Part shown: positions 50,751 through 59,575 of the stretch, piece after piece
How positions within the stretch are numbered: the first letter of the stretch is position 1
Layout: the number at the start of each line of letters is the position of its first letter
Source: Saccharopolyspora soli
GTDB lineage: Bacteria > Actinomycetota > Actinomycetes > Mycobacteriales > Pseudonocardiaceae
Assembly (NCBI RefSeq): GCF_022678645.1
Contig: NZ_JALBWV010000024.1
Span: 1 to 64,000 of the forward strand
Length of the DNA: 64,000 nt
Direction of reading: 5' to 3'
Made by a program: the position numbers and the translations under genes
Notes under the pieces: generated by a model
Seen by the model: only the letters and a program-made list of their open reading frames with translations
The model's database searches: none
Told to the model about the DNA's origin: nothing

Positions 50751-51401
50751 GTGGACGAGCGCAAGCTCGAAGAGCTGTTTCGCGAGTCGGTGCGGTCCGT
50801 TCCTCCGGCTTCGTTCGACGAGCAGGACGTGGCGCGGGCTTCGCGGCGGATCACCGCACGTCGCCGGGTGGCGGCGGTGGGGGGAACAGTCGTCGCCGCC
50901 GCGGTGCTGGTGGTCGGCGTCGGGGCGGGCACCGGTCTGTTCACCTCGCCGAACAGCAATGTCGCCAGCCACCCGGAGTACCAGAGCGCGCCGGTCACCC
51001 CGCGCGTGGACGGGCCGGGCGTCCTGGAGAACCGCTCGGGGCAGTGCGGACCGGACGCGCAGCTCGCGGCCGCGGTGACCAGGCAGTTGCCGGAAGCCGC
51101 CGGGACGGCCCCGGTTGCGACCAGCCCTTGTCCGTCTGGTGCCAAAGCGGCTTCGTTCCCGTTGCGCGACGGGACTTCGGCGGGCAGCGTCACGGTGATC
51201 GTCAGCCCGGTGGGCGCGGTCGCGCCGGATCAGGCCACGCCCGGTGACCAGCGGCGGCCGGACGGAAGCGAGCAGTCGGTCCGCAAGGCGCGCAGCGGCA
51301 AGCTGGTCGTGGTGCTCAGCGACCCGGATGCGGGTTCCCCGGCGGCGCCCTACGGCGCTCGGCTCGCCTCGATCGCGGGCAGCCTGGCCGACCAGTACTG
51401 A
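50751..51401 (+). CDS. Membrane protein, probable anti-sigma partner
   Basis: A 216-residue single-pass protein. A cytoplasmic part (1-43, MDERKLEELFRESVRSVPPA and a basic stretch) precedes a helix at ~44-63 and an extracytoplasmic domain (~70-216). This layout right after a SigE-family gene is that of putative anti-sigma factors or sensors in actinobacteria. No HxxxCxxC zinc motif is seen. GTG 50751 is the start. The role is inferred from position. Confidence 0.7.
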   Translation: MDERKLEELFRESVRSVPPASFDEQDVARASRRITARRRVAAVGGTVVAAAVLVVGVGAGTGLFTSPNSNVASHPEYQSAPVTPRVDGPGVLENRSGQCGPDAQLAAAVTRQLPEAAGTAPVATSPCPSGAKAASFPLRDGTSAGSVTVIVSPVGAVAPDQATPGDQRRPDGSEQSVRKARSGKLVVVLSDPDAGSPAAPYGARLASIAGSLADQY

Positions 51402-51450
51402 TCGGTTCCGGGCCGCGGAGTTCGCGGCAGGTGTCCTCCCTCACCAGAAC

Positions 51451-51477
51451 GGTACTGGTGTACCAAATTATTGGTAC
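51451..51477. promoter_or_regulatory. Operator upstream of SMR pump 2
   Basis: Two overlapping palindromes: GGTAC-TGGT-GTACC (51451-51464) and GTACCAA-ATTA-TTGGTAC (51460-51477, perfect 7-bp arms). They lie 38 bp upstream of the SMR gene and are the likely target of the TetR protein encoded at 51958. Confidence 0.72.
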
Positions 51478-51514
51478 GTTAGTACTAGTTCGCTGATAGG
51501 AGGAAGGACGGCCG

Positions 51515-51844
51515 GTGATGATGGCCTGGATCATCCTGATGGTCTCGGGAGTGTTCGAAGCGGGCTGGGCGATCTCGCTCAAGCTCTCGCACGGCTTCAG
51601 CCGACTGGTTCCGACGGTGTCGTTCCTGGTGCTGGCCGCGGTGAGCTTCGCGGGCCTGGCGTACGCGATGCGAGTGCTGCCCGCCGGACCGGCGTACGCG
51701 GTGTGGACCGGCATCGGCGCGGCGATGACGGCCGTCGTCGGCATGGTCTGGCTGGGCGACGGCTTCTCGGTGCTCAAGCTGGTCTCGATCGTGCTGATCG
51801 TCGCCGGGGTGATCGGCCTCAACCTCTCCGGCGTCAGCCACTGA
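51515..51844 (+). CDS. Small multidrug resistance (SMR) efflux protein, copy 2
   Basis: A 109-residue four-helix SMR protein with the helix-1 Glu in VSGVFEAGWAISLKLSHGFS and YAVWTGIGAA in helix 3. The GxG-W-type features and genomic pairing resemble the first SMR gene, but this copy has its own palindromic operator. Starts at GTG 51515, ATG 51518 or 51521 are all compatible with AGGAGGAAGG at 51498-51507. Confidence 0.92.
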   Translation: MMMAWIILMVSGVFEAGWAISLKLSHGFSRLVPTVSFLVLAAVSFAGLAYAMRVLPAGPAYAVWTGIGAAMTAVVGMVWLGDGFSVLKLVSIVLIVAGVIGLNLSGVSH

Positions 51845-51957
51845 CCCGCCGCGAAGATGCAGGTCCAGATCGTGAGAATCGACCCGGGCGCCGGGCGGTG
51901 CGGACCGATTCTCCGCGGTAACCACCTCGTGCCCGCTGACGCATAGGATCGACAGGT

Positions 51958-52542
51958 ATGACAGCGGCCAGTACCCCGAAGGGCGAGCGGCGGCGGCAAG
52001 CGTTGGTGGTGGCCGCCGCGCAGCTGCTCACCGAGGGCGGCTTCGACGCCGTGCGGCACCGCGCGGTCGCCGAGCGCGCCGGTCTGCCGCTGGCCTCCAC
52101 CACCTACTACTTCTCCTCGTTGGACGACCTGATCAGCGCCGCGGTCGAGCACGAGTCGCGGCAGGAGCTCGCCATCGGCCGGGCCCGGCTGGACGAGCTG
52201 ATCGACCAGCCCCGCAGCACCGACGCGGTGATCGAGCTGATGCTCGACCTGCTGCTGGGCACCGGATCGCGCGACGGCGGAGCCGAGCCGGTGCTGCTGC
52301 GCTACGAGCGGTTGGTCGGCTCGCCGCGCCGCCCCTACCTGGCGCCGCTGATGCGTGAGCTCGGCGCCGAGCTGCACGATCTGCTGGCCGAGATCTTCGC
52401 CCGCAGCGGCATGGAGGTCAGCCGCGACCGGCTGTTCGAACTGGTCGCGCTGGTGGACGGCGCGGTGGTGAACGCGCTGATCGAAAGCGATCCCGACCCG
52501 CGCGGGGCGGCCCGCCGGATGCTGCGCTCTCAGCTCGGCTGA
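51958..52542 (+). CDS. TetR-family regulator of SMR pump 2
   Basis: A 194-residue TetR protein. The helix-turn-helix is VVAAAQLLTEGGFDAVRHRA, then VAERAGLPLASTTYYFSSLD. It is similar in layout to the first SMR-linked TetR (YYF-type end of the recognition helix). It lies 113 bp after the SMR gene and probably binds the palindromes at 51451-51477. Its 3' end overlaps that of the convergent ABC gene by 13 bp. Confidence 0.9.
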   Translation: MTAASTPKGERRRQALVVAAAQLLTEGGFDAVRHRAVAERAGLPLASTTYYFSSLDDLISAAVEHESRQELAIGRARLDELIDQPRSTDAVIELMLDLLLGTGSRDGGAEPVLLRYERLVGSPRRPYLAPLMRELGAELHDLLAEIFARSGMEVSRDRLFELVALVDGAVVNALIESDPDPRGAARRMLRSQLG

Positions 52543-54275
52543 GCCACCCGGTACAGCCGGGCGTACGACCCCTCGGCGGCGAGCAGCTCGGCGTGGCTGC
52601 CGAGCTCGACGATGCGGCCGTCCGACATCACGGCCACCTGGTCGGCGTTGCGGGCGGTGTGCAGCCGGTGTGCGATCGCGATCACGGTTCGGCCGCTGAG
52701 CAGCGTCGAAACCGACCGCTCCAGCTCCCGCGAGGTGGCGTTGTCCAGCAGCGAGGTCGCTTCGTCGAGGACCACGGTGTGCGGGTCGGCCAGCAGCACT
52801 CGGGCCAGCGCGAGTTGCTGGGCGCGCGCCGCTGGAACCGGGTGGCCGCCGGAACCGAGCACCGTGCCCAGGCCGTCGGGAAGCGCCGCCACCCAGTCCA
52901 GCAGGCCGACCGCCTTGAGCGCGTCGGTCAGGTCGTCGTCGGTCGGCTCGTGGTCCGGCAGCGCGAGGTTGTCCCGCAGCGTGCAGGCGAACACGTGGTG
53001 TTCCTGGGTCAACAGCACCACTTCGCGGCGCAGCGCTTCGGTGGGCAGCCCGGTGACCTCGGTGCTGCCGAAGGCGACCGAGCCGGAATCCGGTCGGCTG
53101 ATCCCGGCGATCAACCGGCCGAGCGTGGACTTCCCGGCGCCGGACGGGCCGACGATGACCAGCCGCTGTCCAACCGGCACGGTCAGGTCGATGCCGTGCA
53201 GGATCTCCTGGTCGGGCCGGTAGGAGAAGCGCACGTCGCGGAGCACGAGATCGCACTGCCCGTCGGTGCTGGCGGCGCGCCGCGCATCATCGGCCGCCGG
53301 AACCTCGCGGACCCCGAGGATCCGTTGCAGCGCCGTGTGGCCGACCTGCAGCTCTTCCAACCACATGAACAGCTCGTCGAACGGGTTCGCCATCGCCTGG
53401 GCGTAGAGCACGACGGTGATGATCGTGCCGAGTTCGGCCAGTCCCGCCTGGTAGGCCCACCCGCCGATCAGCAGGATCGCGGCGATGGGCAGCACGTAGG
53501 ACAGTTCCAGGCACGGCAGCCACATGCTGAGCAGGAACCGGTGCCGCCGCTCGGCGGCGACGGCCCGGCCGAGCGCCTGCTCGTTGCGCGCCACGCGGCG
53601 TTCGGCCAGGCGCAGCGCCGCGACGGTGCGGGCGCCTTCGACGGATTCGTGCATGCTGGACTGCACTTCCGCCCAGTTCGCCATGACCCGCTGGATGGTG
53701 GGCAGCGAACGCGGGTAGTACCACCGGGTGCTGAACACCATCAGCGGCACCGCCACGAGCATTCCGCATGCCAGCGGCGGCGAGGTAAAGACCATCGCGG
53801 TGCCGGTCAGCGCCACGGTGATCAGCGCCGTGGTGATCTCGGGGACGGCGTTGCGAACCGTGTAGTCGAGCCGGTCGACATCAGTGGTGGCGCGGCTGAG
53901 CAGATCACCGGTACCAGCGGCCTCGACGGTGCCCAGCGGCAGGCGCAACGCGTGACTGACCATGCCTTCGCGCGATTCCGCCAGCAGGTGCTCGCCGAGC
54001 ATCGCCGCGCGCAGCCGTGCGGCGCGCACCAGCAGCGCCTGCGTTGCGAGGACCGCGAGGAATGCCCCGGCGAGCAGGTCCACCCGCCCGGTCGTGGTGC
54101 CGGTGAGCACCGAGTCGACGAGGAAGCCGAGCACCTGCGGGCCGACCAGTCCGACCAGTGTCGCCAGGCAGAACAGCAGCATCATCGTGGCGAAGCGGCG
54201 GCGGTGCACCAGCAGCGTTCGCCACATCCAGCGGCGAACGGCGGCTGCTCCCGCCAGCGGCAGTCTCGCGGTCAC
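52530..54275 (-). CDS. ABC exporter half-transporter, catalytic Walker A/B but degenerate signature
   Basis: A 581-residue TM-NBD half-transporter: six helices (~25-320), then the ATPase. Walker A GPSGAGKST (376-384), Walker B VVLDEATS with Glu505 and switch His in IAIAHRLHT (~536) are intact. The signature LSGGQ is replaced by VPAAR (480-484). GTG 54275 overlaps the stop of the partner half-transporter gene (GTGA). Together they form a heterodimeric exporter; the usable ATP site should combine this Walker A/B with the partner's LSGGQ. Substrate unknown. Confidence 0.9.
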   Translation of the reverse strand: MTARLPLAGAAAVRRWMWRTLLVHRRRFATMMLLFCLATLVGLVGPQVLGFLVDSVLTGTTTGRVDLLAGAFLAVLATQALLVRAARLRAAMLGEHLLAESREGMVSHALRLPLGTVEAAGTGDLLSRATTDVDRLDYTVRNAVPEITTALITVALTGTAMVFTSPPLACGMLVAVPLMVFSTRWYYPRSLPTIQRVMANWAEVQSSMHESVEGARTVAALRLAERRVARNEQALGRAVAAERRHRFLLSMWLPCLELSYVLPIAAILLIGGWAYQAGLAELGTIITVVLYAQAMANPFDELFMWLEELQVGHTALQRILGVREVPAADDARRAASTDGQCDLVLRDVRFSYRPDQEILHGIDLTVPVGQRLVIVGPSGAGKSTLGRLIAGISRPDSGSVAFGSTEVTGLPTEALRREVVLLTQEHHVFACTLRDNLALPDHEPTDDDLTDALKAVGLLDWVAALPDGLGTVLGSGGHPVPAARAQQLALARVLLADPHTVVLDEATSLLDNATSRELERSVSTLLSGRTVIAIAHRLHTARNADQVAVMSDGRIVELGSHAELLAAEGSYARLYRVAQPS

Positions 54276-55831
54276 GGCTTCGCTCCCACGTCCAATGCCT
54301 GGTCCGCCACCGCTGCCCACAGCGGGCTCTGGCTGAACACCACGGTGGTTCGACCTCGGCGGATTTCCTTGACCCGCTCGGCTATCCGCGCCTCGGTGTG
54401 CGCGTCGACCGCCGAGGTCGGCTCGTCCAGGATCAGCACGTCCGCGTCCGCGCAGAGCGCGCGGGCGAGCAGCAGGCGTTGCCGCTGGCCACCGGACAGC
54501 GAGCGGGCACGCTCGTCCAGCACCTCATCCGCCGGTAGTGCCGACAGCACCTCATGGGCGTCCGCGGCGTGCAAAGCGCTTTCCAGGTCCACCCCGGACC
54601 CCAGGTCCACTTCGGCGCGAGCCGGTCCGGAGAACAGCAGATCTTGGTTGTGCGCCAACACGATTCGCTGCCGCAACGCATCCGGCTCGACGTCCCGGAG
54701 CGGCACGCCACCGGCGCGCACCTGCCCGGCGAAGCGTTCCGCGAAGGCCTCCACGTGCTCGCCCGCGTCGATCACGGTCAGCTCGGCCGCCGGGATCCGC
54801 AGCCCGATGGATTCGTCGAACAGTTCCAGCGGGCCGGGCGGCAGTTGTTCCGGCTGCTCCGGGGGCGCCGGTTCGGGCTCCAACCGCAGCAGGGCTCTCG
54901 CGCGACCTGCCGCGACCAGCGCCGAGGCCCACGCGTAGGACGCCTCGGTCGCGGTGCGCACCGGGATCACCAGGTACGCCGACACCCCGTAGAACGCGAC
55001 CAACTGGCCGACGCTGATCGTCCCGTCGAGCGCCAGCCGGGCGCCGAGCCAGGTCACCAGCACCGTGACCAGGCCGGGCAGCAGGATCTCCGCACCGGCC
55101 AGCCACGCCTCGATCCGCCCGGTGGCCACCCCGGCCGCCCGGACCTGCCGACTGGCGGCCACGAATCGCGCGTGGAAGCGGGATTCGCCGCCGATCCCGC
55201 GCAGGATGCGCAGTCCGGACACGATGTCCGCGGCCTGGGCGCTGACCTGGCCCAGCCGCTCCCGATGCGTCTCCTCGCGGCGGCGCAGCGGGCGCAGCAG
55301 CGGGCCGATGCCCACCGTGGCCAGCGGCACGCCGATCAGCACCACGACGCCCATGATCGGCGAGATCCACAGCACCACGATCGCGGCCACGGCGAACGAC
55401 ACCAGCGATCCGGTCGCCCGGCCGATCACCTCGAACAGCCCACCGATGCGGTAGATGTCCGATGCGCCGACCGCGACCACCTCACCGGCCCGGACCTTGC
55501 GCGTCAGCGTGCCACCGAGGCGCACCACGTGCGCCAGCACGACCCGTTGCGCACTCGCCGTGCCGTGTATCCAGAGCGTGTGCGCCGCCCAGTTCAGCGT
55601 GCCCGCGGCGATCATCTGGGCGACACCGAGACCGAGCACGACCAGCACCCAGCGCAGCAGCGAGCCGACGTCGTGGGCGCGGATCCCCGCGTCGATCGCC
55701 GCACCGACGACCAGCGGCAGCAGCGCGGTCGGCAGCATCCACAGCGCACCGGAGATCGTCGCGAGCGCGAGCAGGCCGGGCCGTTGCGCCAGCAAGGACC
55801 ACAGGAATCGAGGTGAGCTGCTCGGTGCCAT
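54272..55831 (-). CDS. ABC exporter half-transporter lacking Walker A
   Basis: A 519-residue half-transporter, short for the family. The membrane part (~15-310) is normal. In the ATPase part the P-loop is absent (residues ~351-369 read LTVIDAGEHVEAFAERFAG) and the switch His is lost (VVFSQSP), while LSGGQ (445-449) and Walker B VLILDEPTS (~465) remain. It probably cannot bind ATP in its own P-loop and serves to supply the signature motif to the partner encoded next. The start is at 55831. Confidence 0.9.
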   Translation of the reverse strand: MAPSSSPRFLWSLLAQRPGLLALATISGALWMLPTALLPLVVGAAIDAGIRAHDVGSLLRWVLVVLGLGVAQMIAAGTLNWAAHTLWIHGTASAQRVVLAHVVRLGGTLTRKVRAGEVVAVGASDIYRIGGLFEVIGRATGSLVSFAVAAIVVLWISPIMGVVVLIGVPLATVGIGPLLRPLRRREETHRERLGQVSAQAADIVSGLRILRGIGGESRFHARFVAASRQVRAAGVATGRIEAWLAGAEILLPGLVTVLVTWLGARLALDGTISVGQLVAFYGVSAYLVIPVRTATEASYAWASALVAAGRARALLRLEPEPAPPEQPEQLPPGPLELFDESIGLRIPAAELTVIDAGEHVEAFAERFAGQVRAGGVPLRDVEPDALRQRIVLAHNQDLLFSGPARAEVDLGSGVDLESALHAADAHEVLSALPADEVLDERARSLSGGQRQRLLLARALCADADVLILDEPTSAVDAHTEARIAERVKEIRRGRTTVVFSQSPLWAAVADQALDVGAKP

Positions 55832-55897
55832 GACGGGATTGACGGTAGTTCGCGGTCCGTGGCGTGGCGACCGATTTTCGCCGCGGGCCCGCGCGTG

Positions 55898-56164
55898 TCA
55901 GAAGTCCCAGGTTATTTCCGAGAACTCCGAGTCCGTCGCTTTCCGAGCGCATTCTGGGCATTTGTCGGTGATCGGTCTGGAGTTCGGTTGCCGACCGCTG
56001 GGGGTGGGTTGTGGAACTTTCAACTGTTCGTCGCACAGGCATGGAATCAATTGGCCCGCGTACACCGCGCCGGGTCGAAGTGTGGTGGCGTGTCGCACGT
56101 TGCAACCTGCGCCGACGATCCAGAACACGTCCTGCTGTTCATCGCGGAAGACGTCACTGATCAT
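55898..56164 (-). CDS. Small cysteine-containing protein in a lower-GC stretch
   Basis: An 88-residue hypothetical protein: WIVGAGCNVRHATTLRPGAV, then LIPCLCDEQLKVPQ and, near the end, DKCPECARKA. The spaced Cys residues (C-x-C and CxxC) suggest a zinc ribbon, similar in layout to the small zinc-binding proteins common in Pseudonocardiales. The start is at ATG 56164; a second ATG at 56218 would add 18 residues. Codons use A/T in the third position more than neighbours. No domain match is claimed. Confidence 0.55.
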   Translation of the reverse strand: MISDVFRDEQQDVFWIVGAGCNVRHATTLRPGAVYAGQLIPCLCDEQLKVPQPTPSGRQPNSRPITDKCPECARKATDSEFSEITWDF

Positions 56165-56355
56165 CCGTCCGGGTCCCTTTGCTCGCGCCAACTCGATGTG
56201 CCAACGATATGTTCGCATTTTGGCGCGGTCCAGCAGCCGCCGGATTATTTAGGTTCGAATTAATGTACCGATTGGTCTCTGGGGAGGATTCGCCGGTAGT
56301 CCGATCGGCGCGGGTGGGCTGGACCTGATCGGGTGCCGCCAGCGAGGATGCGGGC

Positions 56356-57582
56356 ATGGCGACATCCACCGGCAGCACGCTGACCCACCTCGAATGCACC
56401 TACTGCGGGCAGACCTACGACGCGGACGTACCGCACCGCTTGTGCGCGGAGTGCGAGAAGGTGCTCTACCCCCGTTACGACCTGGCGAAGGTCACCGTCC
56501 AGCCGGATGACCTCGCCTCCCGCGAGCCGACCATGTGGCGCTACCGCGAACTCCTGCCGATCCGCCACCAGGAGAACATCGTCAGCCTCGGCGAAGGGTT
56601 CACCCCGCTGCTGGCCGCGCCGAAGCTCGCCGACGCGCTTGGTATCGCGGACGTGCGCATCAAGGACGAGGGCCAGAACCCGACCGGGAGCTTCAAGGCG
56701 CGCGGCATGGCGGCTGCGGTCTCCCGCGCCCGCGAACTCGGGGCGTCGGCGGTCGCTGCCCCGTCGGCGGGCAACGCGGGAGGCGCGCTCGCTGCCTACG
56801 CGGCCCGCGCCGGGCTGGCCGCCGGTGTCGTGATGCCCGTCGACTGCCCGCGCATCAACCAGGTCGAAGCGGTGGTCTCCGGTGCCGACACCTGGCTGGT
56901 CGAAGGGTTGATCGACGACGCCGGACGGCTGGTCAAGACGAGCTCCGCGGCCCGCGGCTGGTTCGACGTGTCCACCCTCAAGGAGCCCTACCGCGTCGAG
57001 GGCAAGAAGACGCTCGGCTACGAACTGGCCGAACAGCTCGGCTGGGAACTGCCGGACGTGGTGATCTACCCGACCGGCGGCGGCACCGGCCTGGTGGGCA
57101 TGTGGAAGGCGTTCGCCGAACTGGAGGCGCTCGGCTGGATCGGCGCCAAGCGGCCCCGCATGGTCGTGGTGCAGGCCGAGGGATGCGCGCCGATCGTGCG
57201 CGCCCACGACACCGGCGAACGGCACGCGCCGCGGTGGGAGGGCGCGACCACCGATGCCAGCGGCCTGCGAGTTCCGGTCGCCGTAGGCGACTACCTGATC
57301 CTCGACGCGGTGCGCGCCTCCGGAGGCACCGCCGTGGCGGTGTCGGAGGAGGAGATGCGCGTGGCGACGCGGGAGATGGCGGCAGCCGAAGGCGTCTACC
57401 CCGCGCCGGAGGGCGCGGCGACGCTGGCCGCGCTGCGACGCCTGCGCAGCAGCGGAGCAGTGCGCGAAGCGGACCGCGTGGTGCTGTTCAACACGGGAGC
57501 GGGCCAGAAGTACCCGGACTTCGTCCCGGCCGATCTCCCGCTGATCCCCGCTGACTCGCCGCTGTGGAGCACCGGCCTCTGA
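56356..57582 (+). CDS. thrC: Threonine synthase
   Basis: A 408-residue fold-type II PLP enzyme. An N-terminal zinc ribbon (LECTYCGQTYDAD, then CAECEKVLYPRYD) precedes the catalytic domain with the PLP lysine in NPTGSFKARGMA, the phosphate loop YPTGGGTGLVGM and SAGNAGGA. It converts O-phosphohomoserine to threonine. Some proteins of this form are threonine-synthase-like with altered substrates, so the role is probable rather than certain. ATG 56356. Confidence 0.88.
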   Translation: MATSTGSTLTHLECTYCGQTYDADVPHRLCAECEKVLYPRYDLAKVTVQPDDLASREPTMWRYRELLPIRHQENIVSLGEGFTPLLAAPKLADALGIADVRIKDEGQNPTGSFKARGMAAAVSRARELGASAVAAPSAGNAGGALAAYAARAGLAAGVVMPVDCPRINQVEAVVSGADTWLVEGLIDDAGRLVKTSSAARGWFDVSTLKEPYRVEGKKTLGYELAEQLGWELPDVVIYPTGGGTGLVGMWKAFAELEALGWIGAKRPRMVVVQAEGCAPIVRAHDTGERHAPRWEGATTDASGLRVPVAVGDYLILDAVRASGGTAVAVSEEEMRVATREMAAAEGVYPAPEGAATLAALRRLRSSGAVREADRVVLFNTGAGQKYPDFVPADLPLIPADSPLWSTGL

Positions 57583-57588
57583 ACACGC

Positions 57589-57636
57589 GGTCGTGAGTGC
57601 TTCTGGTCGCTAGAACGACCGCTGCCGGTCACGACC
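57589..57636. terminator. Hairpin after threonine synthase (GTCGTGAGTGC family)
   Basis: GGTCGTGA (57589-57596) pairs with TCACGACC (57629-57636); an inner GGTCG/CGACC stem sits at the centre. It begins 7 nt after the stop. Confidence 0.65.
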
Positions 57637-57777
57637 ACGGCCAATGGGATTGGTCCGTTCGTCGGAATTCGTTGCGGCGGACGGACCTTTCTCCGTTCTG
57701 CTCGGTGGTGCCGTCGGTCCGCGTGCAACCCCGCCCCCGTGCTAAAGCGGTGGTAGCGCGGAAAGGGGACAAACTCT

Positions 57778-58056
57778 ATGCGGGCCGAACAGGAACAGCA
57801 GTTCCGCGAGTTCGCCGGGGGACGTGCGCTGTGGCTGCGCCGCTCGGCGTACCTGCTGTGCGGCGGCTGGCACCTCGCCGAAGACCTCGTCCAGAACACG
57901 TTCCTCGAGCTCTACCGGGCCTGGCGGCGAATAGACAGCTACAACTACGACCCGATCATCGACGACCAGCAGGATCCGACGAAGCGCCCGGAGGTCGCAG
58001 TGCCCTTCGAGCAGCTCGACGTGCTCGCCACGGACCCGCAGCTGGCGCTGCACTAG
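57778..58056 (+). pseudogene. Collapsed SigE-family sigma gene fused to a partner-protein tail
   Basis: A 92-residue open frame. Residues 1-52 match sigma region 2.1-2.2 of SigE-family factors (FREFAGGRALWLRRSAYLLC, then GWHLAEDLVQNTFLELYRAW). It then jumps to a tail (PEVAVPFEQLDVLATDPQLA) that looks like the C-terminus of the membrane protein usually encoded downstream. Regions 2.4 and 4 are missing, so it cannot bind a promoter normally. An in-frame deletion joining a sigma gene to its partner gene would explain it. ATG 57778. Confidence 0.68.
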
Positions 58057-58131
58057 CGGACCCGTGCCCGTTCGGCGGCAACAGTGGCGCTGCCGCCGAA
58101 CGGGTGCCTCCCGCCGGTATCCTGGCTGTTC

Positions 58132-59565
58132 GTGACGGTCAAGCCCAGCATTCCGAACGTCCTCGCCGCCCGGTACGCCTCGCCCGAGCTGGTCGAGCTG
58201 TGGTCACCGCAGCACAAGATCATCCTGGAGCGCAGGCTTTGGCTCGCCGTGCTGCGCGCCCAGGCCGACCTCGGCGTCGAGGTCCCCGAGCACGCGGTGG
58301 CCGACTACGAGCGGGTGCTGGAGCAGGTCGACCTGGACTCCATCGCCGCCCGCGAGCGGGTCACCCGGCACGACGTCAAGGCCCGCATCGAGGAGTTCAA
58401 CGCCCTCGCCGGTCACGAGCAGATCCACAAGGGCATGACCTCGCGGGATCTCACCGAGAACGTCGAGCAGTTGCAGGTCCGCCGCAGCCTGGAGCACGTC
58501 CGGGACCGCACGGTCGCCGTCCTGGCGCGACTGGCCGAGCTGGCCGGTCAGTACGGCGAGCTCGTCATGGCCGGGCGCTCGCACAACGTCGCCGCGCAGG
58601 CGACCACCCTCGGCAAGCGCTTCGCCACCGCCGCCGACGAACTGCTCGTCGGCTTCCAGCGGTTGGAGGAGCTGCTCACCCGCTACCCGCTGCGCGGCAT
58701 CAAGGGCCCGGTCGGAACCGCGCAGGACATGCTCGACCTGCTCGGCGGCGACACCGCCAAGCTCGCCGAGCTGGAGCGCCGCGTCGCCGGTCACCTCGGC
58801 TTCGGCCGGACGCTGACCAGCGTCGGCCAGGTCTACCCGCGCTCGCTGGACTTCGAGGTGCTCACCGCGCTCGCCCAGCTCGCCGCCGCACCGTCCAATG
58901 TGGCCACCACGATCCGGCTGATGGCCGGGCACGAGCTGGTGACCGAAGGCTTCAAGCCGGGTCAGGTCGGCTCCAGCGCGATGCCGCACAAGATGAACAC
59001 CCGGTCCTGCGAACGGATCAACGGGCTCGCGGTGGTGCTGCGCGGCTACCTCTCGATGGTCGGCGAGCTCGCGGGCGACCAGTGGAACGAAGGCGACGTG
59101 TCCTGCTCGGTGGTGCGCCGGGTGGCCCTGCCGGACGCGTTCTTCGCCTTCGACGGGTTGTTGGAGACGTTCCTGACGGTGCTCGACGAGTTCGGCGCGT
59201 TCCCCGCCGTGGTGGCCCGCGAACTCGACCGCTACCTGCCGTTCCTGGCCACCACCAAGGTCCTGATGGCGGCGGTGCGGGCCGGTGTCGGTCGCGAGAC
59301 CGCGCACGAGGCGATCAAGGAGAACGCGGTGGCGGTCGCGCTGGACATGCGCGAGCGGGGCGCGGAGGGCAACGACCTGCTGGACCGGCTCGCCGCGGAC
59401 GAGCGGCTGCCGCTGGACCGCGCGGAACTGGAGTCGCTGCTGGCGGACCGACTGGCGTTCACCGGTGCGGCGGCGGCCCAAGTCGGCGACGTCATCGCCG
59501 AGATCGAGAAGATCACCGCCCGCTACCCCGAAGCAGCGGCCTACCGCCCCAGCGACATCCTCTGA
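58132..59565 (+). CDS. purB: Adenylosuccinate lyase
   Basis: A 477-residue fumarase-superfamily enzyme. The signature is GSSAMPHKMNTRSCERI, with HEQIHKGMTSRDLTENVEQL and GRSHNVAAQATTLGKRFA. It acts twice in purine synthesis (SAICAR to AICAR and adenylosuccinate to AMP). GTG 58132 is chosen; a GTG 48 bp upstream is less likely. It is convergent with the TenA gene. Confidence 0.97.
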   Translation: MTVKPSIPNVLAARYASPELVELWSPQHKIILERRLWLAVLRAQADLGVEVPEHAVADYERVLEQVDLDSIAARERVTRHDVKARIEEFNALAGHEQIHKGMTSRDLTENVEQLQVRRSLEHVRDRTVAVLARLAELAGQYGELVMAGRSHNVAAQATTLGKRFATAADELLVGFQRLEELLTRYPLRGIKGPVGTAQDMLDLLGGDTAKLAELERRVAGHLGFGRTLTSVGQVYPRSLDFEVLTALAQLAAAPSNVATTIRLMAGHELVTEGFKPGQVGSSAMPHKMNTRSCERINGLAVVLRGYLSMVGELAGDQWNEGDVSCSVVRRVALPDAFFAFDGLLETFLTVLDEFGAFPAVVARELDRYLPFLATTKVLMAAVRAGVGRETAHEAIKENAVAVALDMRERGAEGNDLLDRLAADERLPLDRAELESLLADRLAFTGAAAAQVGDVIAEIEKITARYPEAAAYRPSDIL

Positions 59566-59575
59566 CCGACGGGCG

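Noticed and set aside
51515-51844. The second SMR gene considered as part of an integron cassette
   Set aside because: No attC-like site or integrase is present, and base composition equals its surroundings.
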